From the NCBI RefSeq assembly GCF_000382265.1, contig NZ_KB907976.1, forward strand, positions 186,001-250,000: a DNA stretch of 64,000 nucleotides. Reading direction: 5' to 3'. Below, piece after piece: positions 25,902 to 34,170 of the stretch (its first letter is position 1; every line of letters starts with the position of its first letter). Below the pieces are notes generated by a model. The model did not search any database. It saw only the letters and a list, made by a program, of their open reading frames with translations, and was not told the DNA's origin. Source of the stretch: Yoonia vestfoldensis DSM 16212. Its GTDB lineage: Bacteria > Pseudomonadota > Alphaproteobacteria > Rhodobacterales > Rhodobacteraceae. Position numbers and translations under genes: made by a program.

Positions 25902-27637
25902 CATCGGTGCCCTTTGCGCGCGGGCGCAGGTCGGGTCTGCGGTGGCGCATGGCTACTGTGCTGACCGGCGCTTCTCTGGCCCTGTCGTCCGGGTCCGCCA
26001 CGGTGCTCAGGGCCGAAACTATTGTGAGCTTCGCACATCCCGCAGGTTTCCTGCCGATCGACCCCGCCTATTTCTGGTCAGAGGCGTGGAACGGGCCGCA
26101 GCGGTTTCCGAACTACGACCACAGCAGCATCTTTTATGCCGATGTCAGCATGCATGATGTCGAAAAGGCGATTCTGGCCATCGACGCCTTGGACGGTCCG
26201 CTGCCGCAGGTCCGCTACCGGATCAGCAGCCGCGACCTGCCGACAGAAGAGGATTGGAAGGCGCCCTTACGTCTGGTCGAGGTCACACGCTTTGATCTGG
26301 CGCCGACGGTAGCCGCCCAAGTCGCTGTGGATTACGCGGGCATCTTTACGCCCGTTGCACCCGACCCTGCGCCGCATGTGACCTGGCGGTTCGTTTTCGA
26401 TACGCATCAGGGCATGGGTGCAGCGCCGATCGCCATCGGGCGGCGTATTCTGCCGGAACCTGAAGCCGCCGCGGCGCTTTGCTTTGCGCTGTCCTGTCTC
26501 GACCTTGCCGACCCGGTTGGCGATAGCTGGGACTGGAAGGACATCACCATCGACGAAACATCAGATCCGCCGGTCTATCACGCAACGGACGCGACAGGCC
26601 TGACCGTCCCGGCCCGGATCGCGGCCTTGCTGGTGCGCGAGGCCGTGGTGCGCGGCAGCTACGAGATGGTGATTTCTTCGGGCGTGGTCGGGCAGGACAG
26701 CGCGACCAACGGCATCCTGCGCCACGGTATCTTTGTCGCGGACGAGGTAATCTCTGACTGGCTTATCCGCAGGGAGGTCGCGGGGACGCGGCCGTCCTGG
26801 CAGCAGTTGCGCACATCGCGTCTGCCGGGCGAAAAGGTCTGGACCTTCCCCGACGGGTTCGATCCGGGGCCGGTCGATTGGGTCCACATTCCCGTCGAAG
26901 GCCTCGATGCATGGGACATGACCCTGTCATTTGATACGGGCACAGGCGATTCTATCCGCTATCGGACGATCGCCAATGCCGAGGTCGCGACCTTTCAGGG
27001 CGATACATGGATGTATTTCGGGCTGGCGCAGTTTCCGGGTTTTGTCTACGCCAAAGATCCCGGCGGCGGCATCGCCTTGCCGGTGCTCGGCAGCCCCCCG
27101 CCGACAGCGGCAAGACGCAACCGTGACATGTTTGTGTCCTCGATCATCCCGACCGGACGCCAGACCGTTCTGGACGGGTGGCAGGCCGAGGAATACAGGC
27201 TGCTGTTCAACATGCCCGTCGGACAGGACGATGCCTATCTTGTCTGGTCCGGGACGTTCTGGGCGACGCGCGAACTGCCGCATCTGTCGGGGTGGTTCGG
27301 GCTGCCGGGGTCGCCTTTTGCGGGGCGCAGCGACGGATTCAGGGGGTTTTGGCAGTCGGTCGGGTGGGACCTCGAAGCCTACGGTCTGATTCTGCGCGCC
27401 GAAATCCATCTGCACGAGGGGCTGGTCGAACGCGATCTGCGCGATGGTGGGGTGCGCCGTTTCCAAACCGGGCAAATGCCGCCCATCGCGCAGACGATCC
27501 GGGTCACAGCCACGGATATCAGGCCCGACGCCAGTTACCCGCTTGCCGTCATGTTCCCCGACTTGGCCCGGCTTGGACAGGCGGCCTGGCCATATCCTTT
27601 GCCCGATCAACCTGTCGCGACTTTGACAAGATACTGA
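25898..27637 (+). CDS. Large exported protein of unknown family
   Basis: 579 residues from a GTG at 25898 that forms GTGA with the preceding stop, the same coupling as the other genes of this operon; an in-frame ATG at 25859 would lie deeper in the previous gene. A basic start (RGRRSGLRWR) and hydrophobic stretch (VLTGASLALSSGSA) give a signal peptide, with the mature part near ETIVSFAHPAG. The body is Trp/Tyr/Pro-rich and beta-like (SDWLIRREV, WMYFGLAQFPG, YLVWSGTFWATREL). No known domain was recognised. Last gene of the VWA operon; it converges on the P1 peptidase gene 19 bases downstream. Confidence 0.6.
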   Translation: MTSVPFARGRRSGLRWRMATVLTGASLALSSGSATVLRAETIVSFAHPAGFLPIDPAYFWSEAWNGPQRFPNYDHSSIFYADVSMHDVEKAILAIDALDGPLPQVRYRISSRDLPTEEDWKAPLRLVEVTRFDLAPTVAAQVAVDYAGIFTPVAPDPAPHVTWRFVFDTHQGMGAAPIAIGRRILPEPEAAAALCFALSCLDLADPVGDSWDWKDITIDETSDPPVYHATDATGLTVPARIAALLVREAVVRGSYEMVISSGVVGQDSATNGILRHGIFVADEVISDWLIRREVAGTRPSWQQLRTSRLPGEKVWTFPDGFDPGPVDWVHIPVEGLDAWDMTLSFDTGTGDSIRYRTIANAEVATFQGDTWMYFGLAQFPGFVYAKDPGGGIALPVLGSPPPTAARRNRDMFVSSIIPTGRQTVLDGWQAEEYRLLFNMPVGQDDAYLVWSGTFWATRELPHLSGWFGLPGSPFAGRSDGFRGFWQSVGWDLEAYGLILRAEIHLHEGLVERDLRDGGVRRFQTGQMPPIAQTIRVTATDIRPDASYPLAVMFPDLARLGQAAWPYPLPDQPVATLTRY

Positions 27638-27656
27638 ACGACCGGGGCGATTTGCG

Positions 27657-28673
27657 CTATCTGCCGCGATAGGTCGGCAGGATGTCGCGCTCTGCTGCCG
27701 TCGCCTCATAGACCGCGCGCGCAATGGCGCGGCTGAGGCAGACCGCACCCGCCGCCGCGATATTGCGAAAGGCCGTAGCATCGACCGACCCCTCGTTGCC
27801 AGTGGCCACCCCGAACACGAGATCACCATCAAGCGGCGTGTGCGACGGCACGATCGCGCGCGCCATCCCGTCATGTGCGGTCACGGCAAGCCGGTGGCAT
27901 TGCACCTTAGTCAGCGGTGCATCGGTGGCGACGATGGCGATGGTCGTATTGGCGCCGCCCGAGGCGTGCATTTGCATGGCCTGTTCTTTCAGGCTGGGCT
28001 CCGGGCTGACCAGCCCGCCGCGCGGATCAGGGCCAAGGCCGCCGAATTCTTCACCCATCTCGAACGGTGCCGCCCAGAAATGCTGCCCGCCGGGGGTGGT
28101 GACGCTGCCAAGCGCATTGACCGCGACCAATGCGCCGACCGTGCTGCCATCGGGCAGGATCAGTGACGCCGACCCCAGCCCGCCTTTTTGCATCGCAGCC
28201 AGCGCGCCCGTGCCCGCGCCTGTCGTGCCAAGGGCGAAATCCATGCCCGCGTTTTGCAAGGCCGCAAGACCAAGCGCACGATAGGGGTTTTCATCCCAAT
28301 CCTTCGCCCCGCCGTTGATCAGATCGAAAATGATCGCCCCTGGCACGATCGGTATCCGCACGTGACCAATGGCAAAGCCGCGCCCCATCGCGCGCAGCCC
28401 GTCCATAACGCCGGAGCACGCGTCGAGGCCGTAAGCCGACCCGCCCGACAGCACCAGCGCATCGACCTGTTGCACGGTCTTGTCGGGGGCGAGAAGGTCG
28501 GTTTCCTTGGTCCCCGGTGCGCCGCCCATGACATGCACGCTGGCAGTGAAAGGCGCGCCCCCGACCAGAACCGTCGTGCCGGTCTTGATCCGGTCGTCCT
28601 GCGCATTGCCCACGCGCAGCCCTGAGACATCGGTGATCAGATTGCGCGGTCCCGTCTTATATGCAGCGTCCAC
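27657..28673 (-). CDS. P1-family (DmpA/NylC-type) peptidase or amidase
   Basis: 338 residues. The hallmark VLSGGSAYGLDA and the NGGAKDW, GTTGAGTGA and VAVNALGSVT segments match self-cleaving N-terminal nucleophile peptidases of family P1, which act as aminopeptidases or cleave beta-peptides and cyclic amides. The likely nucleophile is in the NALGSVTTP region, giving a large N-terminal and a smaller C-terminal chain. The start is GTG at 28673 with GGAGG 6 bases upstream, inside the 3' end of the SDR gene (17-base overlap). Last gene of the peptide-transporter operon, so it may cleave the imported substrate. Confidence 0.87.
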   Translation of the reverse strand: MDAAYKTGPRNLITDVSGLRVGNAQDDRIKTGTTVLVGGAPFTASVHVMGGAPGTKETDLLAPDKTVQQVDALVLSGGSAYGLDACSGVMDGLRAMGRGFAIGHVRIPIVPGAIIFDLINGGAKDWDENPYRALGLAALQNAGMDFALGTTGAGTGALAAMQKGGLGSASLILPDGSTVGALVAVNALGSVTTPGGQHFWAAPFEMGEEFGGLGPDPRGGLVSPEPSLKEQAMQMHASGGANTTIAIVATDAPLTKVQCHRLAVTAHDGMARAIVPSHTPLDGDLVFGVATGNEGSVDATAFRNIAAAGAVCLSRAIARAVYEATAAERDILPTYRGR

Positions 28674-29394
28674 CGTCCACCTCCATCGCGATGCCTGTGA
28701 TCATGCTGGCCTCGTCCGAGCAGAGGAAACAGGCGGCGTTGCCCATATCCTCGGGCGTGGAAAAGCGGCCCAAGGGGATTGTCGCCAGAAATTTCGCGCG
28801 GATTTCGGGTGTATCCTCGCCCATGAACGACTTTAACAAGGGCGTTTCCCCCGCGACCGGATTGATCGCGTTGATCCGGATGCCGAAGGGCGCAAGTTCG
28901 ACGGCCATCGTTTTCGTCGCGGTAATCATCCAGCCTTTGGAGGCGTTGTACCAGTTCAGCCGCGGGCGCGGTGACACACCAGCGGTGGAGGCCACGTTGA
29001 GGATCGCGCCCGCCTTACGGCCTTTGAAATGCGGGACAAAAGCGCGGGCGGTCAGATAGACCGATTTCATGTTCACTCGAAACACGCGGTCGAAATCATC
29101 CTCGGTCACGTCCTCCATCGCGCTGGGCAGATGCGTGATGCCCGCGTTGTTCACCAGAATGTCCAAAGGTCCGGCAGAAAGGATGATTTGCGCCATGTTA
29201 GACACTGATTCCGCGCTGCCCACATCGCAGGTGATCGCCGCCCCACCCAGTTCCGCCGCGATCTGTTCAGCTGCCGCGCCGTTGATATCAGCGCACCAGA
29301 CCCGCGCCCCTTCCGCCGCGAATTTGCGCGCGATGCCTGCGCCGAACCCCGATCCGGCCCCTGTCACCAAAGCTGTCTTGCCTGCCAGTCTCAT
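28657..29394 (-). CDS. SDR-family oxidoreductase (glucose 1-dehydrogenase-like)
   Basis: 245 residues, classical short-chain dehydrogenase. The cofactor motif is TGAGSGFGAGIA, the structural motif NNAGI and the catalytic Ser-Tyr-Lys is atypical: ASTAG gives Ser and NWYNASKG gives Tyr and Lys. PVAGETPLL and the C-terminal ITGIAMEVDGGR are standard. CADIN after beta-2 points to NAD preference. ATG at 29394 was chosen because GGTGAAGG lies just before it; an ATG 12 bases upstream overlaps the ALDH gene. It probably oxidises an alcohol formed in the same pathway as the aldehyde dehydrogenase encoded upstream. Confidence 0.88.
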   Translation of the reverse strand: MRLAGKTALVTGAGSGFGAGIARKFAAEGARVWCADINGAAAEQIAAELGGAAITCDVGSAESVSNMAQIILSAGPLDILVNNAGITHLPSAMEDVTEDDFDRVFRVNMKSVYLTARAFVPHFKGRKAGAILNVASTAGVSPRPRLNWYNASKGWMITATKTMAVELAPFGIRINAINPVAGETPLLKSFMGEDTPEIRAKFLATIPLGRFSTPEDMGNAACFLCSDEASMITGIAMEVDGGRCI

Positions 29395-29398
29395 GCCT

Positions 29399-30841
29399 TC
29401 ACCCATGCCATGCGGCCACGGTTTTCAGGGTCGAGAAGCCATAGAGCGCCTCGAACCCTTTTTCGCGGCCATGCCCCGATTTACCGACGCCGCCAAAGGG
29501 CAATTCCACCCCGCCGCCCGCGCCGTAATTGTTGATGAACACCTGCCCTGCCTGCAATGCCTTGGCCAACCGCATCTGGCGGCCACCGTCGCGGGTCCAG
29601 ACCGCTGCGACCAGCCCGTAGGCGGTGCCATTGGCGATTTTCAGCGCCTCGGCCTCATCCTCGAACGGGATCAGCACTTGCACGGGGCCAAAGATTTCGT
29701 CCTGCGCCAGCACATGATAGGGCGGCACATCGGCGAACAGGACGGGGGCTATATAATGGCCCGCCGCATCCGTCACGATCTGGCCCTGTGCGGCGATAGT
29801 CAGGTCGGCACCCTGCGCGATAAACCCTGTCACGATGTCTTTCTGGCGGGCAGAGATCAGCGGGCCAAGGTGCAGATCATCCAGCGCTGGCCCGACCTGC
29901 AGGCTGCTATAGGCTGCGGCCATCCGGTCGCGCACTTGATCGTAGACGCCGCGCTGCACCAGAATCCGGCTGGACGCCGAACAGGTCTGACCCGCGTTCT
30001 GGATACCCGCATTGACCAGAAACGGCAGCGCGCGGTCGAGATCAGCGTCGTCGAATACGATCTGAGGCGATTTGCCGCCCAGTTCCAGCGTGACGGGGAT
30101 CACGTTCTTGGCTGCCGCCGTCTGGATCGCTTCGCCCGTCCGGACCGATCCGGTGAAGGAGAGGTGCTGCACGCCGGGATGGCTGGCGAGTGCTGCGCCT
30201 GCCTCGGCCCCCAAGCCGGTTACGACATTCAGCGCCCCCGCTGGCAAGCCTGCCCCCTGCGCGATGGCGGCGAAGGCCAGCGCGGTCAGGCAGGCATCCT
30301 CGGCCGGTTTCAGCACGCAGGCATTGCCCATGGCAAGTGCCGCGCCCACGGATCGCCCGATGATCTGCATCGGATAGTTCCACGGGATGATATGGCCGGT
30401 CACGCCATGCGGTTCGCGCAGGGTATAGACGGTGTAACCGTCCAGATAGGGGATGGTTTCGCCCATGATCTTGTCAGCGGCACCGCCGTAGAATTCCATG
30501 TAGCGGGCCAGGGCCAACGCATCGGCGCGCGCTTGGGTCAGGGGTTTGCCGACATCGCGCGCCTCGATCCGTGCGAGCGTTTCGGTCTGCGCCAGCACCG
30601 CCTGCCCGATGCGGGTCAGGATGCGGCCCCGCTCGGTCGCGGTCATCCGGCCCCAGTCGCCCGCGCGGGCGGTATGGGCGGCCTGCACGGCGGCGTCGAT
30701 ATCCGCGCCCGTGCCGCGCGCGATCTGCGTCAGGGGCTGGCCGGTCGACGGGTCCGTCACAGGAATTGTCGCCGTGCTGCGCACCCAATGCCCGCCGATC
30801 AGGTGGCTGGCAGGCGGGATATCAAAGGGCGTCAGCGGCAT
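29399..30841 (-). CDS. Aldehyde dehydrogenase family protein
   Basis: 480 residues. The NAD-binding motif FTGSVRTGE, the catalytic Glu in LELGGKSPQ and the catalytic Cys in NAGQTCSASSR are all present, with PWNYPM for the oxyanion Asn. This is the betaine/gamma-aminobutyraldehyde-like ALDH9/AldA branch by appearance. It overlaps the ABC ATPase gene upstream by 20 bases, so it is made from the transporter operon. With the SDR and the P1 peptidase it suggests oxidation of an aldehyde released from an imported amide or peptide-like compound (inference). Confidence 0.92.
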   Translation of the reverse strand: MPLTPFDIPPASHLIGGHWVRSTATIPVTDPSTGQPLTQIARGTGADIDAAVQAAHTARAGDWGRMTATERGRILTRIGQAVLAQTETLARIEARDVGKPLTQARADALALARYMEFYGGAADKIMGETIPYLDGYTVYTLREPHGVTGHIIPWNYPMQIIGRSVGAALAMGNACVLKPAEDACLTALAFAAIAQGAGLPAGALNVVTGLGAEAGAALASHPGVQHLSFTGSVRTGEAIQTAAAKNVIPVTLELGGKSPQIVFDDADLDRALPFLVNAGIQNAGQTCSASSRILVQRGVYDQVRDRMAAAYSSLQVGPALDDLHLGPLISARQKDIVTGFIAQGADLTIAAQGQIVTDAAGHYIAPVLFADVPPYHVLAQDEIFGPVQVLIPFEDEAEALKIANGTAYGLVAAVWTRDGGRQMRLAKALQAGQVFINNYGAGGGVELPFGGVGKSGHGREKGFEALYGFSTLKTVAAWHG

Positions 30842-32408
30842 AGGCGAGCTCCGGCAATTGGGGGGCGGCGGCGATCAGGGATTGGGTGTAGGGATGTTGC
30901 GGATTGGCAAAAACAGTCTCTGTTACGCCGGATTCGACGATTTTTCCGGCCTGCATCACCAGCACGCGGTCGGTGATGCTGCGCACGACGCTCAGGTCGT
31001 GGCTGATGAACAGATACGCCAGCGGGCGCTTGCGGCAGAGGTCGGCGATCAGGTCCAGCACTTGCGCGCGCACCGAGACGTCGAGCGCGGAGACCGCCTC
31101 GTCAAAGATGATCAGATCGGGTTCCACGATCAGTGCGCGCGCGATGGCAAGGCGTTGCCGCTGGCCGCCGGAGAATTCGTGGATGTATTTGCCCGCCGCA
31201 TCGGGCGGCAGCCCGACATCTTTCAGCGCCTTGGCGATGGCCTTGGCGCGGTCTTCGCCCTTCGGCGGGTTGTCCAGCAGATGGAAGGGTTCTGTAATCA
31301 GCCGGTCGACGCGGTGACGCGGATTGAAACTGCCGTAGGGGTCCTGAAACACGACCTGCATCTTGCGCCGAAGGGCATGGTCGCCTTGCGACACCGGCGC
31401 ATCGTCAACGGTAATCGTGCCGCCCTGAACAGGTTCCAACCCCAAAATCGCCCGTGTTAGTGTCGATTTTCCACAACCGCTTTCGCCCACCAGCCCCACG
31501 CGTTCGCCCCGATTGATCGTCAGCGACACGTTGTTCAGCGCGCGGAAGGTTGGGCGCGGGCCGAACAGCGACAGCCGCTTGGTCGGGTAATCGCGCACCA
31601 CATTTCGCACCGCCAGCAGGGGTGCGTCGGTCGGGACCGGCGGCAGATCCACCGCACGGGCCGAGGCGGCGAACAGCGCGCGCGTATAGGGGTGGCGCAT
31701 GGCGCGCAGGAGGTCGGGGGTCGCGCCTTCCTCGACGATGCGCCCGTGTTGCATCACGGCGATGCGGTCGGCCACATCGGCCACGACCGCCAGATCATGG
31801 GTGATCAGCAGCAGGCCCATGCCGAATTCATCGACCAGCCCCTGCAGCAGGTCGAGGATGCGGGCCTGCGTCGTGACATCGAGCGCGGTTGTCGGTTCAT
31901 CTGCAATGAGCAGCTTGGGTCGCATGGCGATGGCCATAGCGATGACGACACGCTGGCGTTGCCCGCCGGAGAGTTCGTGCGGATAGCGCGTCGGCGCGAC
32001 CTTCAGCCCGACACGTTCCAGCATGGCGGCGGCGCGGGCGTGGGCCTCGGCCTTGGTTACCTGTTCATGGATCAGGATCGTTTCGGCCACCTGCGCGCCG
32101 ATGGTCTGCACGGGGTTCAGCGCGGTCATCGGTTCCTGAAACACCATGCCCATCGCATTGCCGCGCATCCGGCACAGGGCGGGTTCGGGCGTTTGCAGAA
32201 TATCGGTGCCATCCAGCAGGATTTGCCCCTGCGCCACTGCCCCTTGCGGCAACAGTCCCATGGTCGCCAGCGCGGTCATGGATTTGCCCGACCCGCTTTC
32301 GCCCGTGATCGCGGTGATCTGGCCCGCTGCCATGTCAAGATCAATACCCTGCAGCACTGGCGTGCCGCCGATCTGCACCGACAGGTCTTTGATCGTAAGC
32401 AGCGTCAT
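30822..32408 (-). CDS. Fused dipeptide/oligopeptide ABC transporter ATP-binding protein (DppD-DppF type)
   Basis: 528 residues with two complete nucleotide-binding domains. The first has GESGSGKSM, LSGGQRQR and LLIADEPTTALD; the second has GESGCGKST, FSGGQRQR and LIIFDEAVSALD. The second Walker B carries DEAVSALD, common in DppF halves. An oligopeptide C-terminal extension follows each domain. Fusions of this kind (GsiA/YejF type) serve di- and oligopeptide, glutathione and microcin importers. It works with permeases encoded at 32405-34164. Confidence 0.95.
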   Translation of the reverse strand: MTLLTIKDLSVQIGGTPVLQGIDLDMAAGQITAITGESGSGKSMTALATMGLLPQGAVAQGQILLDGTDILQTPEPALCRMRGNAMGMVFQEPMTALNPVQTIGAQVAETILIHEQVTKAEAHARAAAMLERVGLKVAPTRYPHELSGGQRQRVVIAMAIAMRPKLLIADEPTTALDVTTQARILDLLQGLVDEFGMGLLLITHDLAVVADVADRIAVMQHGRIVEEGATPDLLRAMRHPYTRALFAASARAVDLPPVPTDAPLLAVRNVVRDYPTKRLSLFGPRPTFRALNNVSLTINRGERVGLVGESGCGKSTLTRAILGLEPVQGGTITVDDAPVSQGDHALRRKMQVVFQDPYGSFNPRHRVDRLITEPFHLLDNPPKGEDRAKAIAKALKDVGLPPDAAGKYIHEFSGGQRQRLAIARALIVEPDLIIFDEAVSALDVSVRAQVLDLIADLCRKRPLAYLFISHDLSVVRSITDRVLVMQAGKIVESGVTETVFANPQHPYTQSLIAAAPQLPELAYAADAL

Positions 32409-33220
32409 GTCCGCACCACGCGCAGGCGCGGATCAAGCCAGTCGCGCAGACCGTCCCCCAAAAGGTTCAGCCCCAGCACCGTCAGCAGGATCGCGAAACC
32501 GGGTATCAGGGCCACATGCGGCGCGATACTGACCAAGGTCTGCGCATCAGCCAGCATCCGTCCCCAACTGGCCGTGGGTGGCTGCGCGCCTAGGCCAATA
32601 TAGGACAGGGCGGCCTCGGCCAATATGCCAAGGCTGAACTGGATCGTCCCCTGCACGATCATCAGATTGGCGATGTTCGGCAGGATATGTTCGACCGAGA
32701 TCCGCGCCGCCCCCTTGCCGCTGACGCGCGCGGCGAGGATGAAATCACGTTCCCACAATGGCAGTGCCGCGCCCCGCGTCAGGCGGGCAAACACGGGGAT
32801 GTTGAAAATGCCGATGGCGATGATTGCGTTGATGGCAGAGGGGCCGAACACGGCGGTAATCAAGATGGCGATCACCAGCGAGGGGAAGGCAAAGACCAGA
32901 TCATTGCCGCGCATGATCAGGTCGTCCAGCAGCGACCCCCGCCGCGCCGCAGCCCAGAGGCCCAGCGGCACGCCAAGCCCCATCCCGATACCCACAGCGA
33001 CCAGTGCCACGGCAATCGACGTGCGCGCGCCCATCATCACCATCGACAGGATATCGCGGCCGAAATGGTCCGTGCCCAACACATGCGCGCCGCCGGGGGT
33101 CAGCAGGCGGTTGGGGATGTCCAGCACCTCGATATTGTAAGGCGTCCAGAGAAAGGACAGCGCCGCCAGTCCGGTGAAGAACGCGGTCAGGCCCGCGCCG
33201 ATGATCAGGTTGCGCGACAT
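32405..33220 (-). CDS. Dipeptide/oligopeptide ABC transporter permease (DppC type)
   Basis: 271 residues, about six membrane helices. The N-terminal segment GGAHVLGTDHFGRDILSMVMMGARTS is the DppC/OppC hallmark, and the coupling loop reads RDFILAARVSGKGAARISVEHILPN. The ATG at 33220 overlaps the DppB stop as TGATG; the longer in-frame extension upstream lies inside dppB. It forms the channel with the DppB-type protein. Confidence 0.94.
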   Translation of the reverse strand: MSRNLIIGAGLTAFFTGLAALSFLWTPYNIEVLDIPNRLLTPGGAHVLGTDHFGRDILSMVMMGARTSIAVALVAVGIGMGLGVPLGLWAAARRGSLLDDLIMRGNDLVFAFPSLVIAILITAVFGPSAINAIIAIGIFNIPVFARLTRGAALPLWERDFILAARVSGKGAARISVEHILPNIANLMIVQGTIQFSLGILAEAALSYIGLGAQPPTASWGRMLADAQTLVSIAPHVALIPGFAILLTVLGLNLLGDGLRDWLDPRLRVVRT

Positions 33221-34164
33221 CAGGCGCGCGCCCGCAGGCGGGGATCGACGGCGGCATAGGTCAGATCGACGATGAAATTCACCATGATGACGGTGAAGAC
33301 CAGCAGCATCACCACGCTTTCTACCACGATCAGGTCGCGCGCGCTGATCGCCTGAAAAATCAGCCGCCCTAACCCCGGCAGGAAAAACACCTGTTCGATG
33401 ATGATCGCGCCTGCGAGCAGGAACGAAAACTGCAACCCGATGATCGTCAGCACCGGGATCAGCGCGTTGCGCAGCGCGTGCCGCCAGAGCGCCTGCCTGC
33501 GGGTCAGCCCCTTGGCGCGCGCGGTGCGGATGAAATCCTCGCCCAGCATGTCCAGAAGCGACGACCGCATGACCCGCGCAAGGATCGCCGCCTGCGGCAA
33601 GGCAAGGGCGATGGCGGGCAGCGTCAGCGCCTTGAGGGCTGCCCAAGGATCGGCCCAGCCCGGAAAGCCGCCTGCCGAAAACCAGCGCAGGTTGATTGCA
33701 AAGATCAGCACAAGGATCATGGCGAACCAGAAATTCGGGATCGCCACGCCCAGTTGCGTTGCCCCCATGATCGCGGTGTCGCCTGCCCCACCCCTGCGGC
33801 TGGCGGCATAGATGCCCGCAGGAAAGGCCACCAGCGTGGACAAAGTCAGCGCATAGATCGCCAGCGGCAGCGACACCCAGATGCGGTCCGCGATCAGGGT
33901 CGCGACCGGCGTTTTATAGGTCCATGACACCCCAAAATTACCCTGCACCATGCCGCCGACCCAAGCCGCGTAGCGACTGACCAGCGGTTCATCCAGCCCC
34001 ATTTCGGCGCGCAAGGCGGCGATCGTGTCAGGCCGCGCATTCACCCCGAGCATAAAGGCCGCCGGATCGCCGGGGATCACCTCGACCACCGCGAAAATCA
34101 CGATGGAGGCGACGATCAGGCTGGCTGTCAGCGACGCAAGCCGCCCGAGGGCAAAGCGGATCAT
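33220..34164 (-). CDS. Dipeptide/oligopeptide ABC transporter permease (DppB type)
   Basis: 314 residues, six membrane helices. The DppB N-terminus (RFALGRLASLTASLIVASIVIF) and the coupling loop DFIRTARAKGLTRRQALWRHALRNALIP are clear, as is the terminal TYAAVDPRLR. It lies 6 bases after the binding-protein gene and is coupled to dppC. Confidence 0.95.
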   Translation of the reverse strand: MIRFALGRLASLTASLIVASIVIFAVVEVIPGDPAAFMLGVNARPDTIAALRAEMGLDEPLVSRYAAWVGGMVQGNFGVSWTYKTPVATLIADRIWVSLPLAIYALTLSTLVAFPAGIYAASRRGGAGDTAIMGATQLGVAIPNFWFAMILVLIFAINLRWFSAGGFPGWADPWAALKALTLPAIALALPQAAILARVMRSSLLDMLGEDFIRTARAKGLTRRQALWRHALRNALIPVLTIIGLQFSFLLAGAIIIEQVFFLPGLGRLIFQAISARDLIVVESVVMLLVFTVIMVNFIVDLTYAAVDPRLRARA

Positions 34165-34170
34165 GCCCGC

